Positions 16,425-24,748 of a stretch of 64,000 nucleotides of DNA are shown here, piece after piece; position 1 is the stretch's first letter, and every line of letters starts with the position of its first letter. The stretch lies in assembly GCF_000160035.2 (NCBI RefSeq), contig NZ_KI535370.1:212035-276034 (forward strand). Direction: 5' to 3'. The translations under genes and the position numbers were made by a program. The notes under the pieces were generated by a model. That model saw only the letters and a list, made by a program, of their open reading frames with translations, was not told the DNA's origin and did not search any database. The DNA is from Catonella morbi ATCC 51271. Lineage in GTDB: Bacteria > Bacillota > Clostridia > Lachnospirales > Lachnospiraceae.

Positions 16425-17960
16425 TTATTCTGTTACTAAAGATGCTGCAAACTCTTTCATAGCCTTAGCTATAAGTCCCTTTACTTCTTCCTCTGATACT
16501 CCGCTTTCTTTGCTGTCAGCAGAAGTATTAGCCTGAATTACGAACGAAACACCATCGAAAAGATTTGTCATTCTTCCAAGGAAGAGTGAGCCCTTGCCAA
16601 CTATCATAGCTTTCTTTATGTTACCTGCTAAGATATCTTCTCTGGCAAATCCGATATATGGAGCTCCTGAAGGTATATGTCCTTGTGTAGGAGCAAAGCC
16701 TACAAGACCATGCTTCTCAATGAAAGCAGGGATTTCAGTTCTTTCGATCTGTCCCTTCTTAACAGCAAGAGCTGCTATCATCTTATAGTTAGCCTCAGGA
16801 ACATCTCCTGCTCCTGCAGGCTTAGTAATATCAGGGTTCTGCATTTCTGTAGCAAATTTATCTATATCAGTAATCTTAAGTCCCACTCTTTCAAGCGGAT
16901 CTGCCACCAGGCTTCCGATTACGTTCTGAGGAGCTGAACCTGTACCAACTGTATGACGTCCGATGATGTCAAGGTTAATCTCAGGACTAACTCCGTCATT
17001 CTCAGCAATGAGGATACAGAATGAAGCTATACAATCCTCAAGAAGAGGAACATCCTTCTTTACATGATCCTTACCGTTCATACCGAGCTTAGGTACGCAG
17101 CCACCACCAATTACAGCAACTGTCTTATAAGCACCTGCCTTAACAAGTGAAGCCGCCTCAATAAGAGCATGTGCAGGACCTGCACAGAAACCTCTTGCAT
17201 CTGAACCTGTAGCATTTACAAGACCTGCTATTTCAGCAACAGCCTTTGCAAAGTTACCGCCACCACGCTGGTTAACATCACCACAAGCCTCTTCTGAACA
17301 ATCGATAACGTATTCAACATCTTCTTTAGCTACGCCTGTGCTCTTAAGTGAGTGAAGTACAGCAAGAACACTTGAAGCCTTATTTACAAGGTTCTCGTGC
17401 ATAACCTCAGCTGAAAGGTTTACGTCGATATCGTGAGCACGCTTAACGCAACCTACAAGCTTATCTTCATGATAAAGACCTTCTGCACCGTCATTATTAA
17501 CGAACTGCTCGATTTCTGAAATCTCGAAACCTTCGTGAACTCTTGCCATTATATCTTCTGTAATAACAGGATCTGCCGCTAACTCAGCCTTATGAGCTGC
17601 TACAAAGCCTTTCTCAAGCATAACTACTTCAAATACATCACTGGCCTGAACTAAAAGAAGGAACTCTGCCTCAGGCATAATCTCACCAAACTTACCATAT
17701 CTTTCAGCGCCTGCCATCTTCTTGTCAAAGTAAGGGAATTCTACCTCTCTGAACTGAGCAGGTGTAGCATTGCCAATGTAAACCTGATTTGGCCAATAAT
17801 CAACAACATCCTGATAGCTTCTGAGATGACTTGGTACACCCTTTAAGAATTCTGAATCAGGGTTAACAATCTTCTCTGTTACAGCTGTAGAACCATTGTG
17901 AATTATCATGCTTGGTGTATGCGCAAGTGCATAACCTGTTCCTTTAATAATACTGTTCAT
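16425..17960 (-). CDS. grdC: Glycine reductase protein C, subunit GrdC
   Basis: A 511-residue thiolase-like/FabH-like subunit of protein C. Conserved blocks include GYALAHTPSMIIHNGSTA at the N-terminus, CSEEACGDVNQRGGGN, and AGPAHALIEAASLVKAG. Together with GrdD it accepts the carboxymethyl group from selenium on GrdA and forms the acetyl-thioester. The ATG at 17960 is chosen because GAGGTGGAAAGT precedes it; a GTG three codons upstream falls within that ribosome site. It follows grdA by 183 nt and precedes grdD by 21 nt, so the last two are clearly co-translated. Confidence 0.96.
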   Translation of the reverse strand: MNSIIKGTGYALAHTPSMIIHNGSTAVTEKIVNPDSEFLKGVPSHLRSYQDVVDYWPNQVYIGNATPAQFREVEFPYFDKKMAGAERYGKFGEIMPEAEFLLLVQASDVFEVVMLEKGFVAAHKAELAADPVITEDIMARVHEGFEISEIEQFVNNDGAEGLYHEDKLVGCVKRAHDIDVNLSAEVMHENLVNKASSVLAVLHSLKSTGVAKEDVEYVIDCSEEACGDVNQRGGGNFAKAVAEIAGLVNATGSDARGFCAGPAHALIEAASLVKAGAYKTVAVIGGGCVPKLGMNGKDHVKKDVPLLEDCIASFCILIAENDGVSPEINLDIIGRHTVGTGSAPQNVIGSLVADPLERVGLKITDIDKFATEMQNPDITKPAGAGDVPEANYKMIAALAVKKGQIERTEIPAFIEKHGLVGFAPTQGHIPSGAPYIGFAREDILAGNIKKAMIVGKGSLFLGRMTNLFDGVSFVIQANTSADSKESGVSEEEVKGLIAKAMKEFAASLVTE

Positions 17961-18143
17961 ACTTTCCACCTCGTTTTATTAGTATTTTACCTTCTAAGCA
18001 CTTGGTTATAATGAATCTATCAATATCCCCCAAATGTTATTTTCTTTGTTACTTTGTAGAATATTCTGTGAAGCAATTTAACAACACAAAAGGAAAGGCG
18101 ATGAGGCAGTTAACCCCCATCGCCACCTCTGTTTAATTACAAA

Positions 18144-18617
18144 TTATAAATATTTGCAATACTCGTTTCTGATATTAGTCATCTCTTCAATGATTCCGTC
18201 AACATCAAGAACCATTTCCATCATACTAACCTGATCGTCATAAACGCTCTCATCAACTTCTGCTTTAATCTCTGGTTCGCAAATATGGTATACTGTGAGT
18301 CCAAGCTGAACTCCTGTCAATGGACCTGCAAAAGTAGGATCACCTGCTGTAACGGTTTCAGCAGCAAGGCCTGAAGCCTCACCCTCTGCAGCACCGAGAA
18401 TTACTACTACATTCTCAGGACCGTATTTCTCAGCAAATTCCTTTACTCTTTTCTGGTTTTCAAGATCCATTGCACCTGCGCTCGTTCAAACGAAGCACTC
18501 AGTAGATGCAAAAATTACTTCACCACCGGCAGACTCTACACAGGCACTGATTGCAGGACCCGGTACACCGTCACGATCGCCGATGATTACTACCTTTTTG
18601 TCTTTTAAGATAGCCAT
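18144..18617 (-). CDS. grdA: Glycine/betaine reductase selenoprotein A, GrdA (Sec44)
   Basis: A 157-residue selenoprotein shared by glycine and betaine reductases: its selenol attacks the substrate bound to protein B, then carries Se-carboxymethyl to protein C. TGA (complement 18486-18488) is codon 44 in TECFV-U-TSAGAMD, matching the family's CxxU motif. Without recoding only the part after Sec would be called. Two adjacent ATGs exist; the second (18617) gives [17 protein letters not shown] at better spacing from AAAGGAG. C-terminal landmarks [19 protein letters not shown] and MMEMVLDVD are typical. Its upstream region contains a possible promoter and phased boxes (18714-18791). Confidence 0.97.
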
Positions 18618-18713
18618 CATATTCTCCTTTCAAAGTGTTTGAATATATCGTCAAAGCTCATGCTTTAAACGTCATTTCTTTACATATTGAAGTTTATCAC
18701 AGTTATAAATTTT

Positions 18714-18791
18714 TTGCAATACTCTAGCAAGTTATCGCGATTATTGTTAATTTTTTTGCAAAGAAACCTAATATTTTAGATTTTTTTGCAT
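18714..18791. promoter_or_regulatory. Phased GC-centred boxes upstream of grdA
   Basis: Boxes TTGCAA (18714), TAGCAA (18725), ATCGCGAT (18734), TTGCAA (18756) and TTGCAT (18786) place GC steps at 18716, 18727, 18737, 18758 and 18788, near the helical repeat. On the minus strand TTGCTA, 17 nt, TATAAC is a plausible grdA promoter, with its -35 inside the array. Confidence 0.45.
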
Positions 18792-18796
18792 TTTAA

Positions 18797-19120
18797 TTAC
18801 ATAGCTGCATACTTCTCAACCATAGCCTTGATAGCAGGCTCTGTACAGTCGTCTTTAGCAAGCTCCTCAACCTTCTCGCCACCTTTATAGATAGCCATTA
18901 CAGGAAGTCCTAAAATCTTCTGTCCGATAGCAAGACGACGAGCCTGTGTAGTATTGAGTGCGCAGAATTTAAGCTTTCCTTCAAATTCATCAGCAAGACC
19001 ATGTACGAAAGGCATAAGTGCCTGACAAGGTACACAACCATCACCGTAAAAATCTACAAATACATATCCTTCAGCCTCAAGTACCTCCGGTCCAAATGTT
19101 TCCTTATTTACTTCTAACAT
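18797..19120 (-). CDS. trxA: Thioredoxin of the glycine reductase system
   Basis: A 107-residue thioredoxin with active site GCVPC (in DFYGDGCVPCQAL) in place of the general WCGPC. This variant is characteristic of thioredoxins encoded in glycine reductase clusters of amino-acid-fermenting Clostridia, where the protein reduces the selenoprotein A Cys-Sec pair after each turnover. The cis-Pro is in GLPVMAIYKGG. The ATG follows AGGAGGAAATAAAT. It is 51 nt after trxB and shares its transcript; a box-containing gap then separates it from grdA. Confidence 0.95.
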   Translation of the reverse strand: MLEVNKETFGPEVLEAEGYVFVDFYGDGCVPCQALMPFVHGLADEFEGKLKFCALNTTQARRLAIGQKILGLPVMAIYKGGEKVEELAKDDCTEPAIKAMVEKYAAM

Positions 19121-19171
19121 ATTTATTTCCTCCTGAAAATATATTTTATAAAATGATTTACATATGTATCA

Positions 19172-20119
19172 TTAGATAAGTCCGTGTACAAACTTATCTG
19201 CCATTGTTGCTGCAATAGCGCCGTCCGCTGCTGCTGTAACTACCTGGCGAAGCTCTTTTACTCTTATATCACCGACTACATATACACCGGGAATATTGGT
19301 ACACATATTGTCATCAGTAATGAAGTAACCTCTGTCATCAAGTTCAAGACCTGTATCCTTAAAAATATCAGAGTTAGGAATTCTTCCGATGAAACCGAAA
19401 AGACCAAACATTCCATCCTCTTCATTTGCTACAATGTGAGTAATCTCACCCGTCTTTACATTCTTAACATCCATTTCTGAAAGAATGCCATCGCCATAAA
19501 GCTTTGTAACGGCACTGTCCCACATAAAGTGAAGATTAGGAACCTTGAAAGCTTTCTCCTGAATGGACTTGGCTGCTCTAAGTTCATTTCTTCTGTGGAT
19601 AATGGTTACGTTTCTGGCAAATTTGGTAAGATACATAGCCTCTTCAACAGCAGAATCACCACCGCCGACTACATATACATCAAAGCCTTCAAAGAAGTTG
19701 GCATCACAGGTAGCACAATATGACACGCCCTTGCTTGCAAACTCTTTCTCGCCTTCACAGCCAATCGGTCTTGGATAAGCACCTGTTGCAATTATAACTG
19801 TCTTACCCTCGTAAGTACCGTTATTACAGGTAACCTTCTTAACATCTCCCTTAAGCTCAACAGAAACTACTGTATCGCTTACACGCTCGCAGCCAAAGTG
19901 TTCACACTGTTTGGTCATTCTTGCAATAAGTGATGGACCACTTTCATTTTCCAGCACCTGTCCCGGATAGTTCTCAATCTCATCTGTGATTGCTATCTGT
20001 CCGCCATCGCTACCCTTTTCGATAATAAGAGTAGAAAGTCTGGCTCTACCACTGTAAAGACCGGCCGCAAGTCCACCGGGTCCTGCCCCAAGAATAATTA
20101 CATCATACAGCTTACTCAT
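19172..20119 (-). CDS. trxB: Thioredoxin reductase of the glycine reductase system
   Basis: A 315-residue low-molecular-weight FAD flavoprotein. FAD-binding GAGPGGLAAGLYSGRARL lies at the N-terminus, the redox pair is CATC in GVSYCATCDANF, and the second nucleotide-binding site is VVGGGDSAVEEA. The C-terminal GVYVVGDIRVKELRQV is the FAD contact motif. It passes electrons from a reduced pyridine nucleotide (or ferredoxin in some Clostridia) to TrxA. Residues after the second dinucleotide site include HRRNELRAA, the pattern of NADPH-type enzymes. The ATG follows AAAAGGAGCGTGAACT. A TTTACA-18-TATAAT promoter and the five-box phased array precede it. Confidence 0.95.
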   Translation of the reverse strand: MSKLYDVIILGAGPGGLAAGLYSGRARLSTLIIEKGSDGGQIAITDEIENYPGQVLENESGPSLIARMTKQCEHFGCERVSDTVVSVELKGDVKKVTCNNGTYEGKTVIIATGAYPRPIGCEGEKEFASKGVSYCATCDANFFEGFDVYVVGGGDSAVEEAMYLTKFARNVTIIHRRNELRAAKSIQEKAFKVPNLHFMWDSAVTKLYGDGILSEMDVKNVKTGEITHIVANEEDGMFGLFGFIGRIPNSDIFKDTGLELDDRGYFITDDNMCTNIPGVYVVGDIRVKELRQVVTAAADGAIAATMADKFVHGLI

Positions 20120-20173
20120 AGTTCACGCTCCTTTTTTCTTATTTAATCTAATTTAGAGATTAAACCGGTTTTT

Positions 20174-20219
20174 TTGCAAAAACTTGCAAAACTTCGCATA
20201 AGATTGCAATATTTTGCAA
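20174..20219. promoter_or_regulatory. Five boxes at exact 10-bp spacing in the trxB leader
   Basis: TTGCAA begins at 20174, 20184, 20204 and 20214, and the middle position has TTCGCA (20193-20198). The central GC steps are at 20176, 20186, 20196, 20206 and 20216, exactly 10 bp apart. TTGCAA is self-complementary. The array lies downstream of the predicted trxB promoter, in the 5' leader. The function is unknown. Confidence 0.6.
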
Positions 20220-20230
20220 GTTTTAGCCAT

Positions 20231-20250
20231 TGACAAAATCTATAATGTCA
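20231..20250. promoter_or_regulatory. Dyad TGACA-N10-TGTCA near the trxB transcription start
   Basis: An inverted repeat of 5-bp arms lies just downstream of the predicted -10 box of trxB. It could be an operator; arms this short may arise by chance. Confidence 0.3.
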
Positions 20251-20260
20251 CGCATCTATC

Positions 20261-20290
20261 ATTATACAACATATCTACTATATTTGTAAA
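20261..20290 (-). promoter_or_regulatory. Predicted trxB promoter
   Basis: The minus strand reads TTTACA (20285-20290), an 18-nt spacer, then TATAAT (20261-20266), giving a leader of about 135 nt before trxB. Confidence 0.6.
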
Positions 20291-20310
20291 ATACTTTTTA
20301 AATATTCTAT

Positions 20311-21822
20311 CTATTTTTTCAGTTTTTCATCATTTTTCAGTGCTTTTATTGTAGAAATTGCTGTCATTACCATTATGAATATAAATGGGAACGCTGCAAC
20401 GATGGATATTGTCTGTAACGGTTTAAGACCACCCGCCCTAAGGAGCCCTATGGCTGTGGCTGCCTGAAGTACACCCCATATTATCTTATTGCGCTGCGGA
20501 GGATTCAAATTACCGTTAGAGGTAAGCATAGATAATACAAAGGTACCTGAGTTTGCAGATGTAATAAAGAAGGTGCAAAGAAGTACAATAGCAATAATCG
20601 AAAGCACTAACCCGAGCGGATATTTGCTAAATACCACAAAAAGTCCTACCGATGGATTTGCTGCTATTTCACCCATTTCTTCCATCGAAAGTGTTCCGTT
20701 AATTCCAAGATTAAGTCCGAGCGTTCCAAAAATAGAGAACCACACAAATGATGCAAGGGCAGGAGCGAGCATAACACCCATAATAAACTCTCGTATAGTT
20801 CTCCCCTTAGAAATACGTGCGATAAATACACCTACAAATGGTCCCCAAGCTATAAACCATGCCCAATAATACACTCTCCAGCTCGCTACCCAACTGTTAT
20901 CCCCAAAAGGATGAACTGTAAGACTGTCCTGAACAAAATTCTGTAAGTACTGCCCAAGTGAATTTACCAAATCATTTAAGATAGGAACTTTAGGCCCAAC
21001 TATAAAAGCAATAATCATAAACCCTAAAGCTATATAAAGGTTAGCATCCGATATTATCTTTATACCTTTGCCTATACCTGACATTGCTGACCACACTACA
21101 ATTATAGTGATAATAACTATAATAGCTATATACACTACCAATATAGAAGGAATACCGAACAAATAATTAAGTCCGCTACTTATCTGCATTGTTCCAAGTC
21201 CAAGAGAGGTAACAACACCGGCAAGCGTAGCAAATGTTGCAAGTATATCAACTATCTTTCCCGATGTACCATTCACCTGTTTTTCGCCAATAAGCGGCTC
21301 TAAAACCGTACTTAGCAGACCTTCTTTATTTCTTCTGAACATAAAGTAGGCAAGTGCAAGACCAACTATCGCATAACATGCCCAAGGCTCAAACCCCCAG
21401 TGCATAAATGAAGAACGCATTGCAAACTCCGCAGCTTCCTGTGTACCCGCTTCAATACCCGATCCTGCCGGAGGGCTTACGAAATGCGATACAGGTTCTG
21501 CCACTCCGTAGAACACAAGACCGACACCCATGCCACAGCCAAATAGCATTGCAAACCAGGAAAGTGTTGAATAATCAGGTTTGGAATCGTCTGCACCAAG
21601 TTTAATATTTCCGTACTTACTGAATGCTATAAAAAGTAAAAAAGCTACAAATGCCAAGACTACAAAAAGATAAAGCCAGGCAAAGTCATTGGTTAAAAAT
21701 GCAAAAGCCGCACCTGAAACCGCTTCAAAATTTTTACTGAATTTAACTGCCCATCCGGCGACTATAACAGCAAGAATAATTGAAAATATAAATACTGTAT
21801 TATTTTTTTTATTTGTCCCCAT
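20311..21822 (-). CDS. BCCT-family betaine/choline/carnitine transporter
   Basis: A 503-residue membrane carrier with 12 expected transmembrane segments. BCCT signatures include GMGVGLVFYGVAEPVSHF, FMHWGFEPWACYAIVGLAL and the Trp-rich VYYWAWFIAWGPFVGVFIAR stretch. The ATG at 21822 is chosen because GGAGGGAAACAT precedes it; an in-frame start 30 codons upstream runs back through the terminator hairpin. Location between the betaine reductase genes and the electron-supply genes argues for betaine import for Stickland-type reduction rather than osmoprotection, though the family also moves choline and carnitine. Confidence 0.93.
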   Translation of the reverse strand: MGTNKKNNTVFIFSIILAVIVAGWAVKFSKNFEAVSGAAFAFLTNDFAWLYLFVVLAFVAFLLFIAFSKYGNIKLGADDSKPDYSTLSWFAMLFGCGMGVGLVFYGVAEPVSHFVSPPAGSGIEAGTQEAAEFAMRSSFMHWGFEPWACYAIVGLALAYFMFRRNKEGLLSTVLEPLIGEKQVNGTSGKIVDILATFATLAGVVTSLGLGTMQISSGLNYLFGIPSILVVYIAIIVIITIIVVWSAMSGIGKGIKIISDANLYIALGFMIIAFIVGPKVPILNDLVNSLGQYLQNFVQDSLTVHPFGDNSWVASWRVYYWAWFIAWGPFVGVFIARISKGRTIREFIMGVMLAPALASFVWFSIFGTLGLNLGINGTLSMEEMGEIAANPSVGLFVVFSKYPLGLVLSIIAIVLLCTFFITSANSGTFVLSMLTSNGNLNPPQRNKIIWGVLQAATAIGLLRAGGLKPLQTISIVAAFPFIFIMVMTAISTIKALKNDEKLKK

Positions 21823-21873
21823 ATGTTTCCCTCCGTTGAAATCATTAATCCAACTATATATTTTATAACAAAA

Positions 21874-21910
21874 GACCACCCCATTTGTCCCATATGGGTA
21901 AGGGGTGGTC
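21874..21910 (-). terminator. Terminator between grdH and the BCCT gene
   Basis: GACCACCCC and GGGGTGGTC form a 9-bp stem enclosing a further palindrome (CCCATATGGG); the minus strand then reads TTTTGTTATAAAATA. It lies 13 nt after the grdH stop. Confidence 0.7.
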
Positions 21911-21922
21911 AAAAACTATATC

Positions 21923-23230
21923 TTATACATCAAAAACTGTCTGTTCATCTATTGCTTTAGCAAGTGCTTCAACAGCAACCTTTACTCTATGGTAACGAAG
22001 CTTCCACTGATCTTCTTTAGAAGTAGCAGGATCACCCAGAGGATAAGGAATAGAAATTGTAGGTACAATTCTGTTCGCTCCGACTGTCTTTGATACCGGA
22101 ATAAGGTTACACATATGTACTATAGGCATGCCTGTACGTTCAATTTCTTTAACCATCGTTGCAGCGCAACGTGTACAGGTGCCTCACGTGCTAACCATTA
22201 TGCAGGCATCAACATGATCCTCCTGCAATAACGGTATTATCTCCTTTGCCATTCTGGAAGCTTCTTTTTCAGTTGTTCCCGTACCTACTGTAGTATAGAA
22301 ATAATTGTGAAGACTTCCGTATACACCTTCCTTAAGTAAAACCTTCATAGCATCTACCGGCATAATTACATTAGGATCTGCGTCAGCCGCTGCCGGATCA
22401 AAGCCTGCGTGTACTGTCTTAAATACTCCACCTTCAAGCCTGTCCATATTCGATATGTCATATCTGCCCCATCTGGTTGCGGAAGCTGACTGGATACGGT
22501 CAGGGTTATCTACAGGAACAATACCTCCCGTATTAAGAAGTGCAATCTTAATTGTCTTAAGATCCTTAACAGGAGGAGCTATAGGCACTCTGTCAAGCTT
22601 AGGAATAATAAGCTCCGATACATAAGGTTCATTATGAATTCTTGCACGAAGCATCTTCATAAATCTGTCTGCCGCTGTCTCACCACTCTCAAGGAATACC
22701 TGATGACGATGTCCTGTAGGGAAGTATCCTTCCTCATCTGCAGGCCCAACCGGTTCCCCCTTAAGCATTTTATTGGCAACAGCTACAAGAGCCTTTATAT
22801 CCTCTCTCATCTTTGAAGCAATATTTCCGCCCTTCATAATTATCATTTCTTTTCTGAACATTTCAACACCCGGGTTTTCAACATTCATAGAAGTAATTAC
22901 AGGTACATTATATTTATCCTTAACAGCCTTGCATACAGTTCCGCAGGCTACTCCGTAACGACCTGCCTGAAAAGCAGGACCTGCTATAAACAGATCAAAC
23001 TTAAGATCCTTTAACATATCTAAGATACGATTTACAGCATCTTCCGTGTTGGAACCAATGTAATTATCACCACAGATAATTGTATGGGTTACTTCGCAAT
23101 CTTCCAGTTCTTTATCAAATTCCATTGCAGGACCAATCTGCCCTTCTCGAATCTCAGGAGCCACATCCGCCGTGTCCTCTCCACCTAACTGACCGAAGAA
23201 CTGATTGATATATACAATCGCCTTTTTCAT
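21923..23230 (-). CDS. grdH: Betaine reductase protein B, selenoprotein subunit GrdH (Sec349)
   Basis: A GrdB paralogue of 435 residues with Sec at codon 349 (TGA complement 22184-22186) in MVST-U-GTCTRCAATM. It receives betaine together with GrdI and hands the group to the selenium of GrdA. Assignment to betaine rather than sarcosine rests on the adjacent BCCT transporter and the GrdI partner; GrdF/GrdG is the alternative. The ATG at 23230 follows AAGGAGGAAACTTAA. It lies 14 nt after grdI. The nucleotides around the UGA are almost identical to those of grdB although the proteins are only distantly related overall. Confidence 0.92.
22157..22171 (-). promoter_or_regulatory. SECIS hairpin of grdH
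   Basis: CGTTGC-GCT-GCAACG on the coding strand, 12 nt after the UGA, has the same stem as grdB; only the middle loop base differs. Confidence 0.7.
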
Positions 23231-23243
23231 TTAAGTTTCCTCC

Positions 23244-24569
23244 TTAAAAATCTTTCAAAGTCTTGGTTGACCATCCCACTATCATATCTCCGCAGAAAAG
23301 ACCATTGTCTTCCATAATGATTGAGCCGTCAGGTCTTACTGAAGGTCCCAGTATCTCATCACCTTCCCAACCGCCTGAGTTACCGTCTCTGCCAAGTGCT
23401 TCAAGCTCTCCAAGTACTGTTTCCATTGGAGGAAGTTCAATAAGTTCCGATACGTTACCTGTGGAAACCATAGCCACAATCTTCTCATCAAGCGTAACAA
23501 GAGGCTGTGAACCACCATCACGACCGGTACACTCATTAGCAACCCCGACTACCTTGATACCTGCCGTTTCAAGAGCAGCAATAGCACCTACATAGTCTGC
23601 ATCAGGGTTGCCGTATCCCTCTTCAGTAACAAGCGCAAAATCAGCTCCGAGCTCAGTCGCCTGCTGAACAAGCATTTGAATAACTCTTTCTTTCTGATCC
23701 ATTGCTACGTTAAGGTTAGACATGATTACACCCAAGAAATTATAATCCTTTCCATCCTCTTCCATAAGTCTTCTAAGAATAGGGAAGTTCTGGAAATCAT
23801 AGGTTGACCATTTTGAGGAGCAAGGCATGAACGAACCGGAAATCAAAGCTCCGTCCAGCACTTCCTGTGGACTCATAAGAGTAGGAAGATATTTATTCAT
23901 GTCCCATCCGTAAATGAGGTCATTGTATCCAAGCGCCTCCATCTGTGACTGTGGCTGAAGTACAGCTACAACAGAAGGAAGTTTATTTATCTCTACACTA
24001 CGCTTTGTAATAGGAGTTGTCTCATATACATCTTTACTTTCAGGAGTTAAGTCCTTTACGCACTGACCGATAAATTCTGCAAGCTTATGACCTGCGCGTC
24101 TTAATGCATCATTTTTCTTCTGTTGCTCACGTTTCTCAAATTCTTCATTTGTATCAGCAACCAAAACTATATTATTAAGACCGCCAAAGTATGTGAGTTT
24201 CTGACCCGGACCGCTCATATCAATAAGTCCGTCCTGGAATCCGCCCCAGTGCCTGCCAACTACAAGTACACTACAATTTTTAAGTGCATGAAGAACACCT
24301 TCACCTGACTGTCTTAAAGGACTTGTATATCCCGGGAAAAGCCCCTTTCCGTCAAGGCGTACACGAGGCTCAATAGCCTCTTTTACAGGACAAAGGCGAA
24401 TCTTATCGCCCGGCTTTGCAATATAAAGCTCTGCTTCTGTAATCCTTTCGTCTTCACGAACCATTTTAAGTGCTTCTTCTTTGTTGATGGTAAGTATTCC
24501 ATCTTTGTAGGACAATTCGCTACCAAACTGAATATCTTTTACCTGAAAATTTCCAATCTCTAGTTTCAC
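23244..24569 (-). CDS. grdI: Betaine reductase protein B subunit GrdI
   Basis: A 441-residue GrdE paralogue and partner of GrdH. Shared features include the start MKLEIGNFQVKDIQFG, the KPGDKIRLCPVKEAIEPRVR block and ALVTEEGYGNPDADYV. At the position where GrdE has its Asn-Cys cleavage site, this protein reads ISGSFMPCSSKW, so the internal processing that creates the carbonyl group in GrdE is probably absent. That fits betaine, which has no free amine for Schiff-base formation. The start is GTG at 24569, following AAAGGAGGATATAATTC. It is the first gene of the whole cluster, behind a good promoter (24655-24683). Confidence 0.92.
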   Translation of the reverse strand: MKLEIGNFQVKDIQFGSELSYKDGILTINKEEALKMVREDERITEAELYIAKPGDKIRLCPVKEAIEPRVRLDGKGLFPGYTSPLRQSGEGVLHALKNCSVLVVGRHWGGFQDGLIDMSGPGQKLTYFGGLNNIVLVADTNEEFEKREQQKKNDALRRAGHKLAEFIGQCVKDLTPESKDVYETTPITKRSVEINKLPSVVAVLQPQSQMEALGYNDLIYGWDMNKYLPTLMSPQEVLDGALISGSFMPCSSKWSTYDFQNFPILRRLMEEDGKDYNFLGVIMSNLNVAMDQKERVIQMLVQQATELGADFALVTEEGYGNPDADYVGAIAALETAGIKVVGVANECTGRDGGSQPLVTLDEKIVAMVSTGNVSELIELPPMETVLGELEALGRDGNSGGWEGDEILGPSVRPDGSIIMEDNGLFCGDMIVGWSTKTLKDF

Positions 24570-24601
24570 GAATTATATCCTCCTTTCATAGTAATTGAGT
24601 C

Positions 24602-24641
24602 TTGCAATTTTTTACAATAAATTACTTTATTAAGCGCGCTT
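24602..24641. promoter_or_regulatory. Boxes in the grdI leader, including AAGCGCGCTT
   Basis: TTGCAA (24602-24607), TTACAA 10 bp further (24612-24617) and the palindrome TAAGCGCGCTTA (24631-24642) lie downstream of the predicted grdI promoter. TAAGCGCGCTTATTT is identical to the stretch upstream of grdE. Confidence 0.5.
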
Positions 24642-24654
24642 ATTTACTAACACC

Positions 24655-24683
24655 AATATACTACCTTTATACCATTTTGTCAA
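24655..24683 (-). promoter_or_regulatory. Predicted grdI promoter
   Basis: The minus strand reads TTGACA (24678-24683), 17 nt, then TATATT (24655-24660), giving a leader of about 80 nt. Confidence 0.75.
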
Positions 24684-24720
24684 TATAGAATTATTATTTA
24701 TTGTAAAATATAAATAAATA

Positions 24721-24742
24721 AAGAGGCTAAAATCAGCCTCTT
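24721..24742 (-). terminator. Terminator after the DUF3841 pair
   Basis: AAGAGGCT and AGCCTCTT form an 8-bp stem with a 6-nt loop; the minus strand continues TATTTATTTATATTTTAC. Confidence 0.75.
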
Positions 24743-24748
24743 TTATAT

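Noticed and set aside
18700-18796. Sigma-54 promoter suggested by TTGCA words
   Set aside because: No TGGCAC element stands at the required distance on either strand at any of the TTGCA sites, and the boxes are palindromic and repeated.
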